From NCBI RefSeq assembly GCF_030814995.1, contig NZ_JAUSVX010000004.1, positions 124,001 through 188,000 on the forward strand: DNA of 64,000 bases, given 5' to 3'. Both the position numbers and the translations under genes were made by a program. Shown here piece by piece: positions 28,625-36,480 of the stretch. Position 1 is the stretch's first letter; each line of letters starts with the position of its first letter. The stretch comes from Labrys wisconsinensis (GTDB lineage: Bacteria > Pseudomonadota > Alphaproteobacteria > Rhizobiales > Labraceae). Under the pieces are notes generated by a model. It searched no databases. It had not been told where the DNA came from and saw nothing but the letters and a program-made list of their open reading frames with translations.

Positions 28625-28771
28625 CCCTCTCCCGACTGGGAGAGGGGCAGGGGTGAGGGACTAGACTTTACCAGAATGGGCGAAGCATTTTGCGTGCCGT
28701 TGCTTCAGCCGATACATCTTTGGTGACGCGTTCAGACCCTCACCCCTGACCCTCTCCGGGCCGGGAGAGGG
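28625..28771. repeat. 35-base inverted repeat pair built of hairpins
   Basis: The unit at 28625-28659 (hairpin ccctctcccgactgggagaggg followed by caggggtgaggg) and its inverted copy at 28737-28771 differ at only a few positions. Each unit folds by itself, and the two can also pair with each other over 77 bases. Such C-C-C-T-C-T-C-C-C palindromes are common dispersed intergenic repeats in this bacterial order. It lies between the importer and the IS630 element. Confidence 0.7.
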
Positions 28772-28801
28772 GTTGCGCGCGTCTCATCTGAAGCACTTAT
28801 A

Positions 28802-29969
28802 CCAGCGCTTGAAGAGACTGACTCTTGGGGGATTCCCACGGCGGCGTGAATGAGATTCGATGCTGGTGATTCGAGCGGCGGAGGCATCGGATGAGCGCGC
28901 CCTTGGAGATCAGGCGGGTGGACTACACCAGCGCGGAGCTTCGCGCGCTGAGCGGGCGCTGCCGGGATGGTGCGCAGGTTCGCCGGCTCTTGGCTCTGGC
29001 CCTGGTGCTTGAGGGGCGTTCGCGAACCGAAGCGGCGGCGCTCAACGGCATGGATCGCCAGACGCTGCGCGACTGGGTGCAGCGCTACAATGACTTGGGC
29101 GTCGAGGGGCTGACGTCCCGCTCGAGCCCTGGCCGGGCGCCAGCCTTGAGCGAGCACCAGATGGCGGAACTGCGCGAACTGGTGATCAACGGGCCAGATC
29201 CCGAGATCCACAAGGTGGTGCGCTGGCGCTGCGTGGATCTGAAGGCCGAGGTGGCGCGGCGGTTTTCGGTGGAGGTGCATGAGAGCACCATCGCTCGGTG
29301 GCTGCATGAACTCGACCTGACGCGCCTGCAGCCCAGGCCGGTTCATCCGAAGAAGGACGTCGAGGCGGAGGCGGCATTTAAAAAAACTTCGCCGACCTGG
29401 TCAGACAGGCGCTCCCCCAGGACGCGATCGGCCGGCCGTTAGAGATCTGGTTTCAAGACGAGGCTCGCGTCGGCCAGAAGGGCGGTCACGCCTACATCTG
29501 GGCGCCGATCGGCTCACGCCCCCGGATGGTGCGCGATAACCGCCACGTCTCCACCTACATCTTCGGGGCCATCTGCCCGGGTCGAGCCACAGGGGCCGCC
29601 ATGATCATGCCCTACGCCAACACCGGGGCCATGAACGCCCATCTCCAGGAGATCAGCGCCGAAGTGGAGCCCGGGTCCCATGCCGTGCTGGTCTGCGACG
29701 GAGCCGGTTGGCATCAAAGAGGCAGGAAGCTGCTGGTCCCCCAAAACATCACCCTTCTGTCGCTGCCCGCCTATTCCCCAGAGCTGAACCCGATGGAGAA
29801 CGTCTGGGCCTACCTGCGACAAAACAAACTCTGCGCCCTCGTCTGGGAAACCTACGACCAAATCCTCGACGCCTGCCAAAGCGCCTGGCACTTCCTCATC
29901 AACGATCCAGACAGAATCCGATCCATCGGAGCCAGACAATGGGCGTGTGTCAGCCTTTAGGAGAGCTGG
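28802..29969 (+). mobile_element. IS630-family insertion sequence, complete
   Basis: Imperfect terminal inverted repeats are visible. The left end is ccagcgcttgaagagactga from 28802. The right end, read inward from 29969, is ccagctctcctaaaggctga. Each is flanked by TA (28800-28801 and 29970-29971), the target duplication typical of IS630/mariner elements. The 1168-base element holds one transposase gene split by a frameshift. It inserted between the importer gene set and an uncharacterised leftward gene, without obvious gene disruption. Confidence 0.85.
28891..29960 (+). CDS. IS630-family transposase, joined by -1 frameshift
   Basis: The first frame (28891-29442) encodes helix-turn-helix domains (AAALNGMDRQTLRDWVQRYN, FSVEVHESTIARWLHELDLT). 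At a run of seven A (29380-29386) the reading moves to the -1 frame and continues to 29960. The second part carries the DDE catalytic residues: IWFQDEARVGQ, VLVCDGAGWH and SPELNPMENVWAYLR. The full product is about 356 residues, a normal IS630 length. The A7 run is a credible slippery site, so the gene is likely functional rather than broken. ggagg lies before the ATG. Confidence 0.85.
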
Positions 29970-29989
29970 TATTATTCCTCGACGACGCC

Positions 29990-30622
29990 TTAGGTCTCGG
30001 AGACGAGGGGGCGACGAATTTCCGCCGCGATCATATAGGCGGCTTCGTCATCCTGCTCCGGAGGGAGGCCCCAGTAGCGAGAACCCTCCGGTGTCTCCTC
30101 AGGCCGGAAGAGATCCTCGAGCATCTCATCCTCGGGATGCGGGCCTTCGAACCGCGTCCGCTTGCCTTCGGCATCGATCCGGTACCAGATCGGCTCCGGA
30201 GGATTGAGGCGCAGCCATTCCGCCACGACGCGTCCCTTCTCCACGTGCAGGAGACGATCTCGGGCGTAATCGCTGGCGAATCCGGCATGTGTATAGGAGA
30301 GCAGCCGGCCTTCCGGGCAGCGCAGCGTGTCTGTCACCCACGAAGCGAGAACGGGCGGCTTCCAGCGCGGGAAGGCGTCCGCCAGGCTGGCGTCGACGAA
30401 CTCGTCGTTCCGCTTCATGCAACCTTTGATCTCGATGAGGTAGAGCGCTCCGTCCCTCACTTCCCAGGAGGCTATGTAGCCGCGCCAGCAGGCTGACGAC
30501 TCCCACACAAACTGTGGACGTCGCTCCTTTCTCATGCGCCTCATGTAATCATCGAGCGGTGTGGCGCATAGTTCGTGCCGATTCCCGCGAATGAAAAGAA
30601 TATCCGGACATTGTGCGGTCAT
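29990..30622 (-). CDS. Hypothetical protein, 210 residues
   Basis: I do not recognise the family with certainty. The product is soluble, with no signal peptide or membrane segment, and is acidic at the C-terminus (PPEQDDEAAYMIAAEIRRP). It contains WRGYIASWEVRDGALYLIEI, a short beta-rich block seen in several small uncharacterised bacterial proteins, and a FPRWKPPVLASWVTDTLRCP segment. Base composition is lower in GC than its neighbours, and it sits directly beside the IS630 right end. Both suggest acquired DNA. The upstream 300 bases (to 30924) contain no gene. Confidence 0.7.
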   Translation of the reverse strand: MTAQCPDILFIRGNRHELCATPLDDYMRRMRKERRPQFVWESSACWRGYIASWEVRDGALYLIEIKGCMKRNDEFVDASLADAFPRWKPPVLASWVTDTLRCPEGRLLSYTHAGFASDYARDRLLHVEKGRVVAEWLRLNPPEPIWYRIDAEGKRTRFEGPHPEDEMLEDLFRPEETPEGSRYWGLPPEQDDEAAYMIAAEIRRPLVSET

Positions 30623-30924
30623 GTTTCACATCCGTCAATTTGAGGAAGGATGATATGCCGTAGAGGCGGAAAAGTCAATTTTGAAGGTAATCTCAAGGAA
30701 GCTGGTGTGTCGATCTTTTGATCGGTGCACGTCGAGCGCTCGAGTCCAGGAGTTTTCGGAAGAGCTACTGTTCGATGTCTGCAAGTCGTAGTCGCCATAC
30801 TGGTGAGCGCGGACTCCGAATCTGGCAAGCAGCCATACCCACGGCGCTCGGCAGCGTCGCACGACTCCGGCCGATCCGCCGGGGCGACGGCCGGGCACCT
30901 TGGAGCGTGTCTGGAGGCTTCGGC
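30623..30924. other. Gene-free interval, moderately AT-rich
   Basis: No conserved frame, tRNA or clear repeat is visible. The part nearest the hypothetical gene (30630-30700) is AT-rich for this window and presumably holds its promoter. The part nearest 30924 is the 3' flank of the leftward Gfo/Idh gene. Open frames crossing it on either strand have no family-like features. Confidence 0.5.
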
Positions 30925-31905
30925 CTACTCGCTCGGATACTTCAGCCCGATCTGCCGGCGGATCTCGTCCAGCGTCTGCATGATCGCGACGCTCTCCTCC
31001 GGCGGCAGGATCTCGCCGGCAAGCTGCCCGGCCGTCACCAGTCGCTCGATCTCGTCGGCCTGGAACTGCATGCCGCGGCCTTCGACCGTGGAGGCATAGG
31101 TCTCGATCACCTTGTCCTGGCGGTCGATGACGCTGAACGAGGTCGGCATGTACCAGGTAGCGGCGATCTCGATGCGCGCCTCGGTGCCCAGGACGGACGC
31201 CACGTTCGGCCCGGCATTGTCGCTGCTGGAGATGGTGGTCGAGATGGCGCCGCCGGCGTGGCGGAAGATCGTCGCAACCTCGGCGTCGGCGCCGGTCTCC
31301 TTGAACCGCGCCATGGCCGTGATCGCCTCGGGCTTGCCCAGGATGTCCCAGGCGAAGGAGATCGGGTAGATGCCGAGGTCGAGCAGCGCCCCGCCGCCGA
31401 GCTCCATCGCATTGAGGCGGTGGGCGGGGTCGCTCGGCAGGTCGCGCGTGTGGTCGGCGATGACGGAATGGACCTTGCCCAGCGCGCCGGAGGCGATGAT
31501 CTCGCGGATGCGGATCATGTGCGGCATGAAGCGGGTCCACATCGCCTCCAGCACGACCAGGTTCTTCGTCCTGGCGAGATCGACGATCCGGCGCGCCTCC
31601 CCGGCATTGAGGGTGAAGGGCTTTTCCACCAGCACGTGCTTGCCGGCTTCGAGCGCCATCAGGGCGTTCTCGGCGTGCAGCGGATGCGGCGTCGCCACAT
31701 AGATCAGGTCGACGTCCGGGTCGTCCGCCAGGGCCTGGTAGCTGGCATGCGCCTTCGGGATGGAGAACCGCCCGGCGAAGCGCTCGGCGCTCTCCCGGCT
31801 GCGCGAGCCGACGGCGGCGACGCGCCGGCCGGTCATCTGCAGGTCCTTGACGAAGAGATCGGCGATCCAGCCAGTGCCGAGGATACCCCAGTTCAAGCGC
31901 GTCAT
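30925..31905 (-). CDS. Gfo/Idh/MocA family oxidoreductase
   Basis: The 326-residue dehydrogenase begins LNWGILGTGWIADLFVKDL, an NAD(P) Rossmann start. It has YVATPHPLHAENALMALEAG, HVLVEKPFT with the EKP motif, and GGGALLDLGIYPIS, the conserved substrate-side segment of the family with the D-x-G-x-Y pattern. It fits the dihydrodiol/glucose-fructose-type subgroup. The gene is monocistronic and divergent from a secreted protein across 78 bases. The substrate is a sugar or polyol, not resolved. Confidence 0.9.
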   Translation of the reverse strand: MTRLNWGILGTGWIADLFVKDLQMTGRRVAAVGSRSRESAERFAGRFSIPKAHASYQALADDPDVDLIYVATPHPLHAENALMALEAGKHVLVEKPFTLNAGEARRIVDLARTKNLVVLEAMWTRFMPHMIRIREIIASGALGKVHSVIADHTRDLPSDPAHRLNAMELGGGALLDLGIYPISFAWDILGKPEAITAMARFKETGADAEVATIFRHAGGAISTTISSSDNAGPNVASVLGTEARIEIAATWYMPTSFSVIDRQDKVIETYASTVEGRGMQFQADEIERLVTAGQLAGEILPPEESVAIMQTLDEIRRQIGLKYPSE

Positions 31906-31983
31906 GAATCAGCCTCCCTTTTGGGGAGTCATCCTGACGGGTTCGGGCGGCCATGACCAGGGGGCGGGAGCGACAGTCGAGCC

Positions 31984-33450
31984 ATGTTTCGTCGCCAAGG
32001 CCTGCTCATCCGGATCCTGCCTGTCTCGGTCCTGGCCCTCGGCCTGTCGGCCGCCGTTGTGCCGCGGGCCGCCAGCGCCGCGCCGCCCTGCGCCGCCTAC
32101 ATCCGGATCCGCGTCGGCCTCCCGCATGTCGTCCGCGGCCCGGCGGCGGACACGGTCGACAACCGCCTCACCGAGATCCGCCTGCCCGACGGGCGCTTCC
32201 GGGGCTTCGTCGCGCACGGCACGACCCGGGCCATCGACGGGCGCGATCCCATGGACATGGGCGGTCCCGCTCGTCCGGTGCTCGGCCCGGGCGCGCGGGG
32301 CGGCTACGCCGCCTGCGGCCGCTGGCTCGACCATGCCGAGCCGGCGGGCGCCGAGATCCTCGGCTTCGTCCACGACGAGACGGCCTGCGACTATCCGGCG
32401 GGGCAGACGCACAAGTCGATGTCGATCGCAACCTCCGGCGACCACGGGCTGACCTGGCGGGATCTCGGCCAGATCATCACCGGCAGCGACGCCCCGGCCG
32501 CGGGGCGGGACACGGGCGAGGGCGACTGCGCCGTCGTCGACGGGCGGGATGGTTTCTTCTACGCCTATTGCGTTCGCTCCGGGGACGGCAGCCTGATCGT
32601 GGCGCGTGCGCCGGTTTCGAGCCCCGGTCCGGGCCAATGGCGGAAATATGCCGACGGCCGGTGGGACCAGCCCGGGCTCGGCGGCGATGCGGCACGCCTG
32701 GCGAACGGCTCGGGCGCCAGCGTGGCCCGCTGGACGACGACAGGCGACTTCGTGCTGACGGGATGGGTGCGCGGCGGGCTGGGGCTGTTCCTCAGTGCCG
32801 ACCGCACGACGCTCGTCCCCGTGCCGGAGCCGCTGCTGGCGGTCGATTCCGGCGTCTGGCGGCGTCCGGCGCCGTCGGAGCTGATCGCCTATCCCGTGCT
32901 CCTCGACGCGCGGACGGGCGCCAACCAGCTCTCCGACGCCTGGCTGCTGGCCTATGCCTATTGGCCGCCCGGCGGGCGCCACGACGAGGAATATCTGGTG
33001 CTCCGCAGCGTGGACGTGTCGGCTTTGCCGTCGCCGCTCGCCCCGCAGGTCGGCGTGCTGCTGGCGCGCTGGCACGATGCCGCGCTGCACGATCGCTGGT
33101 CGACGACCGGCCCCGTTCCCGGCGACGGCAGCGCCTATCGGCTCGAAGCCCGGTCGGGCTATCTGATGACGGCGCCGGATGCCCGCAGGCCGTCGGTCGA
33201 GCTGGAGGACTGCGTCAGCGAGCGTCCGGGCCATCCCGATCATCTCCTCGCGGAGAAGGGCTTCTGCGCGGCGCATGCCTATCGTCGGCTGCGCACGGCG
33301 GGCTGGGTCTATGCGCAGGCCGAGCCGGAGACGGTTCCGCTCTACCGCTGCTACGACGCTGGGGACCAGTCGCACTTCGCGTCCAACCTGCCCGACTGCG
33401 AGGGCCTGGGGACGGACGAGCGGCTGCTCGGCTATGCCCTGAGGCAATAG
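31984..33450 (+). CDS. Secreted protein with sialidase-fold-like region and C-terminal DUF5648-like repeat
   Basis: The 488-residue protein has a signal peptide (ILPVSVLALGLSAAVVPRAASA, cleaved near AAP). The central part includes SIATSGDHGLTWRDLGQIITG, an Asp-box-like motif (S-x-D-x-G-x-T-W) of BNR/sialidase beta-propellers, and further repeats such as RDGFFYAYCVRSGDGSLIVAR. The end, VPLYRCYDAGDQSHFASNLP, resembles DUF5648 repeats (P-L-Y-R-x-Y ... H-F). No complete sialidase arginine triad can be assigned. I regard it as an exported carbohydrate-binding or glycosidase-like protein of unknown role. Confidence 0.7.
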   Translation: MFRRQGLLIRILPVSVLALGLSAAVVPRAASAAPPCAAYIRIRVGLPHVVRGPAADTVDNRLTEIRLPDGRFRGFVAHGTTRAIDGRDPMDMGGPARPVLGPGARGGYAACGRWLDHAEPAGAEILGFVHDETACDYPAGQTHKSMSIATSGDHGLTWRDLGQIITGSDAPAAGRDTGEGDCAVVDGRDGFFYAYCVRSGDGSLIVARAPVSSPGPGQWRKYADGRWDQPGLGGDAARLANGSGASVARWTTTGDFVLTGWVRGGLGLFLSADRTTLVPVPEPLLAVDSGVWRRPAPSELIAYPVLLDARTGANQLSDAWLLAYAYWPPGGRHDEEYLVLRSVDVSALPSPLAPQVGVLLARWHDAALHDRWSTTGPVPGDGSAYRLEARSGYLMTAPDARRPSVELEDCVSERPGHPDHLLAEKGFCAAHAYRRLRTAGWVYAQAEPETVPLYRCYDAGDQSHFASNLPDCEGLGTDERLLGYALRQ

Positions 33451-33458
33451 GCGCCGCC

Positions 33459-34655
33459 TCAGCGCGGATGTGGAACGATATGCCGGTCCCGGCCCGCCAG
33501 CATGCCGGCGGCCGCCATCGCCAGGCAGAGGATCAGGCAGCCCGTCAGCGGCAGCACCCAGCCGCCGGAGCCGTCATGCAGCCAGCCGACGAGCGGCGGC
33601 CCGCTGGAGGCCAGGAGGTAGCCGACGCACTGCGCCATGCCGGACAGCGCGGCGGCCTGCTGGGCGCTGGCGGCGCGCAGGCTCATGAACATCAGGCTGA
33701 GGGCGACCGCCGCGCCGGTGCCGGCCCCGAAGCTGGCGGCCCACAGCACGGCCCAGCCCGGCAGGACCAGCAGCCCGGCGAGGCCGAGCGCGGTGAGCGC
33801 CGAGACGGCGAGGGCGATGCCGGTCTGGTCCCTGGCACGCGCCACGAGCGGGCCGAGCACGAAGCCCGGCGCCGCCCCGGCGAGCTGCATGACCCCGTGC
33901 AGCGATCCGGCCTCACCGGCGGAATAGCCGGCATCGATCAGGATGGCCGGCAGCCAGCCGACCAGGACGTAGTAGAGGAACGAGTTGAGCCCCATGAACG
34001 CCGTCACCTGCCAGGCCAGCGCCGAGCGCCAGACCGGGCCGCCATGCGGCGGCGCGGCCGTGCCCTTCGCCGGCGGCGTGTGCCGGCCGAGCTGCGGCAG
34101 CCACGACGCGAGCGCGGCCGCCGGCAGCACGATCATCGCGCCGAGGGCGAGCGGCCATCCCGCCACGCCGGCGAGCGGCACGACGAACGCCGAGGCCAGG
34201 GCCGCGGCCACGCCCATGGTCACGGCATAGGCGCCGGTCAGCCCGGCGATCCCGTGCGGGAAGTCGCGCTTGACGAGGCTCGGCAGCAGGACATTGCCGA
34301 CGGCGATGCCCGCGCCGATGGCGAGCGTGCCGAGAAAGAGGCACCAGACCGGCCCGAGCGAGCGCAGCGCGATGCCGCCGGCGATCAGGACCAGCGCCCC
34401 CGCCAGCGTGCGCTCCAGCCCGTATTCGCGGGCGACCAGCCCGGCGAAGGGCGAGACCAGGGCGAAGGCGAGGAGGGGCAGCGCCGTCAGCACGCCGGCG
34501 CCGGCCGGGCCGAGATCGAAGCTCGCGCGGATCATGTCGAGCACCGGCGGCACGCCGGTGAAGGGCGCGCGCAGGCCGGCGGCGATCAGCAGGATTCCGG
34601 TGACGAGCAGGGCGCGGCCGGCCATTCGCTCGTGCGCAGCATTGTTCGTCTTCAT
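33459..34655 (-). CDS. CynX/NimT-family MFS transporter
   Basis: The 398-residue protein has twelve predicted hydrophobic segments and the family features GLRAPFTGVPPVLDMIRASF in helix 1 and VGNVLLPSLVKRDFP after helix 4. These are typical of CynX/NimT exporters of the major facilitator superfamily. It is divergent from an AraC regulator whose counterpart in Escherichia coli is NimR, next to nimT. By analogy it may export a toxic aromatic heterocycle such as a nitroimidazole. The true substrate is unknown. Confidence 0.9.
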   Translation of the reverse strand: MKTNNAAHERMAGRALLVTGILLIAAGLRAPFTGVPPVLDMIRASFDLGPAGAGVLTALPLLAFALVSPFAGLVAREYGLERTLAGALVLIAGGIALRSLGPVWCLFLGTLAIGAGIAVGNVLLPSLVKRDFPHGIAGLTGAYAVTMGVAAALASAFVVPLAGVAGWPLALGAMIVLPAAALASWLPQLGRHTPPAKGTAAPPHGGPVWRSALAWQVTAFMGLNSFLYYVLVGWLPAILIDAGYSAGEAGSLHGVMQLAGAAPGFVLGPLVARARDQTGIALAVSALTALGLAGLLVLPGWAVLWAASFGAGTGAAVALSLMFMSLRAASAQQAAALSGMAQCVGYLLASSGPPLVGWLHDGSGGWVLPLTGCLILCLAMAAAGMLAGRDRHIVPHPR

Positions 34656-34758
34656 GGCCGGGCCTATCGCATGCAGGTGATCGCCGCTCTCTTAGCCGGT
34701 TGCGACCTGGCTGAATTTCGATATATAGCCATATAATCTCTAAATACAGACAAAGCCC
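34656..34758. promoter_or_regulatory. Divergent NimT/NimR-like control region
   Basis: The 103-base gap holds an AT-rich imperfect dyad, gatatatagccatataatc (34720-34739), unusual in this GC-rich context. It is placed to overlap the promoters of both the exporter and the AraC regulator. It is the likely regulator operator. No biochemical site is known here. Confidence 0.45.
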
Positions 34759-35544
34759 ATGTCGTTGAGGGACAGCCTGCGCGACTTCGATCCCGACCTG
34801 GCGGCGAGCCCGGTGCAGGCGCTGCGCGTCGACGTGTCCGGCAGCGAAGCCGAGGTGCCCGTGCACCGCCACCGCAAGGGCCAGCTGGTCCTCGCCCTGC
34901 ATGGCGGCGTGACCTGCGAGGTGCCGGAGGCGCTGTGGATCGTGCCGCCGCACTGCGCGGTCTGGATCCCCGGCGGCATGCCGCACAGCAACCGCGCCAC
35001 CGCCAATGCCCAGGTCTATTTCCTCTTCGTCGATCCGGAAGCCGCAACCCTGCCGGCCGAATGCTGCACTCTCTCGATCACGCCGATGCTGCGCGAGATG
35101 ATCCGCCACCTCGCCGGCCTGCCGCCGGACTATCCGGCCGACGGGCCGACGGCGCGCCTCGCCGGCGTCCTCCTGGAAGAGCTCGCGCGCATGCCGGTGG
35201 AGCGGCTGCACCTGCCGATTTCCTGGGAGCCGCGCCTCCGCCGCCTGGCAAAGGCGCTGGCCGACGACCCCTCGGACCGCAGCACGCTGGCGCAATGGGC
35301 GGACCGGCTGGCGATGAGCGAGCGCTCCCTGGCGCGCCTGCTCGTGCGCGAGACCGGCCTGACCTTCGGCCGCTGGCGCCAGCAGCTGCACCTCGTCGTC
35401 GCCCTCGGCAAGCTTGCCGCCGGCGCCTCGGTGCAGCAGGTCTCCGCGGCGCTCGGCTACGAATCCGTCACCGCCTTCATCACCATGTTCAAGAAGGCGC
35501 TCGGCAAGCCGCCGGCGAAGTATTTCGCCTCGATCGCGTCGTAG
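34759..35544 (+). CDS. AraC-family regulator with N-terminal cupin (NimR-like)
   Basis: The 261-residue protein has a cupin-type sensor half (VPVHRHRKGQLVLALHGGV, WIVPPHCAVWIPGGMPH) and two C-terminal helix-turn-helix motifs (WADRLAMSERSLARLLVRET and VQQVSAALGYESVTAFITMF). This is the YeaM/NimR architecture. It should control the divergent exporter in response to its substrate. The gene stands alone; an SDR follows after about 110 bases. Confidence 0.92.
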   Translation: MSLRDSLRDFDPDLAASPVQALRVDVSGSEAEVPVHRHRKGQLVLALHGGVTCEVPEALWIVPPHCAVWIPGGMPHSNRATANAQVYFLFVDPEAATLPAECCTLSITPMLREMIRHLAGLPPDYPADGPTARLAGVLLEELARMPVERLHLPISWEPRLRRLAKALADDPSDRSTLAQWADRLAMSERSLARLLVRETGLTFGRWRQQLHLVVALGKLAAGASVQQVSAALGYESVTAFITMFKKALGKPPAKYFASIAS

Positions 35545-35656
35545 CGACGCTTCCGGGAGGCGGCTTCGGCTCTGGCCCGGACCTTGCAACGATCGGCGCA
35601 GGCGGGATGGCGCCAAATGTCATCGCGTCGAGTGTCACGCAATGCGGAAGGCCGGC

Positions 35657-36427
35657 ATGAGCATCTTCACCCGATTCTCCCTCCGGGGCCGCGTCGCCCT
35701 GATCACCGGCGGCGGGCGCGGGCTCGGCTTCGAGATCGCACGGGCCTTCGCCGAGGCCGGGGCCCATGTCGTCGTGACCGGGCGGAGCGCCGCGACGCTC
35801 GACGCCGCGGTTGCCGCCATCGCCGGGGCGGGCGGCAGCGCCGAGGCGGAAGCCTTCGACGTCGCCGATGCCGCGGCGGGCCGCGCCGCCATCGCGCGGA
35901 TCCGCCGGAGCCGCGGCCGGCTCGACATCCTCGTCAACAATGTCGGCGCCCGCGACCGGCGGCCGCTCGCCGCCTTCGACGACGCCGACATCCTCCGGCT
36001 GGTCGGCACGGACCTCCTGTCGGCGGTGTCGCTGTCGCGCGAGGCCGCCGAGATCATGAAGGCGCAGGGGCACGGCCGGCTGATCGCGATCACCTCGATC
36101 ATCGGCGACATGGCTCTCCCGGGCGATGCCGTCTATCCCGTGGCCAAGCAGGGGCTGACCGGCCTGATGCGCAGCATGGCCGTGGAGTACGGCCCGCACG
36201 GCGTGACCAGCAACGCCATCGCCCCCGGTATGTTCGCCACCGAGACCAACGCCGCCCTGGCGGAAAACCCCGACATGGTCGCCTTCGCCCGCCAGCGCGT
36301 TCCGCTCCAGCGCTGGGGACGGCCGGAGGAGATCGCCGGCGCGGCCCTGTTCCTGGCGAGCGATGCCGCGTCCTTCGTCAACGGCCATGTCCTCACCGTC
36401 GACGGCGGCATGTCCGTGCGGATGTGA
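35657..36427 (+). CDS. SDR family oxidoreductase
   Basis: From the ATG at 35657 (ggaagg 6 bases upstream) the product has 256 residues. It contains TGGGRGLGFEIARAF, LVNNVGARDRRPL, ITSIIGDMALPG and the catalytic YPVAK. It ends FVNGHVLTVDGGMSVRM. This resembles gluconate-5-dehydrogenase or 3-oxoacyl-reductase types. An in-frame ATG at 35642 is an alternative. The neighbours give no pathway hint. The GlgX-MalQ gene starts 53 bases later and may be co-transcribed. Confidence 0.9.
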   Translation: MSIFTRFSLRGRVALITGGGRGLGFEIARAFAEAGAHVVVTGRSAATLDAAVAAIAGAGGSAEAEAFDVADAAAGRAAIARIRRSRGRLDILVNNVGARDRRPLAAFDDADILRLVGTDLLSAVSLSREAAEIMKAQGHGRLIAITSIIGDMALPGDAVYPVAKQGLTGLMRSMAVEYGPHGVTSNAIAPGMFATETNAALAENPDMVAFARQRVPLQRWGRPEEIAGAALFLASDAASFVNGHVLTVDGGMSVRM

Positions 36428-36480
36428 GACCGGACAACCTGCGCCTTGACATTCCCGCCCCGAGCGGGCCGGCTTGCAGC

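Noticed and set aside
30725-31099. A 124-codon rightward frame near 30.7-31.1 kb
   Set aside because: It runs antisense into the Gfo/Idh gene and has no family features.
35584-36480. An N-terminal extension of the GlgX-MalQ frame by 299 codons
   Set aside because: This part overlaps the SDR gene in another frame and is arginine-rich shadow sequence. GlgX similarity begins at the ATG at 36481.
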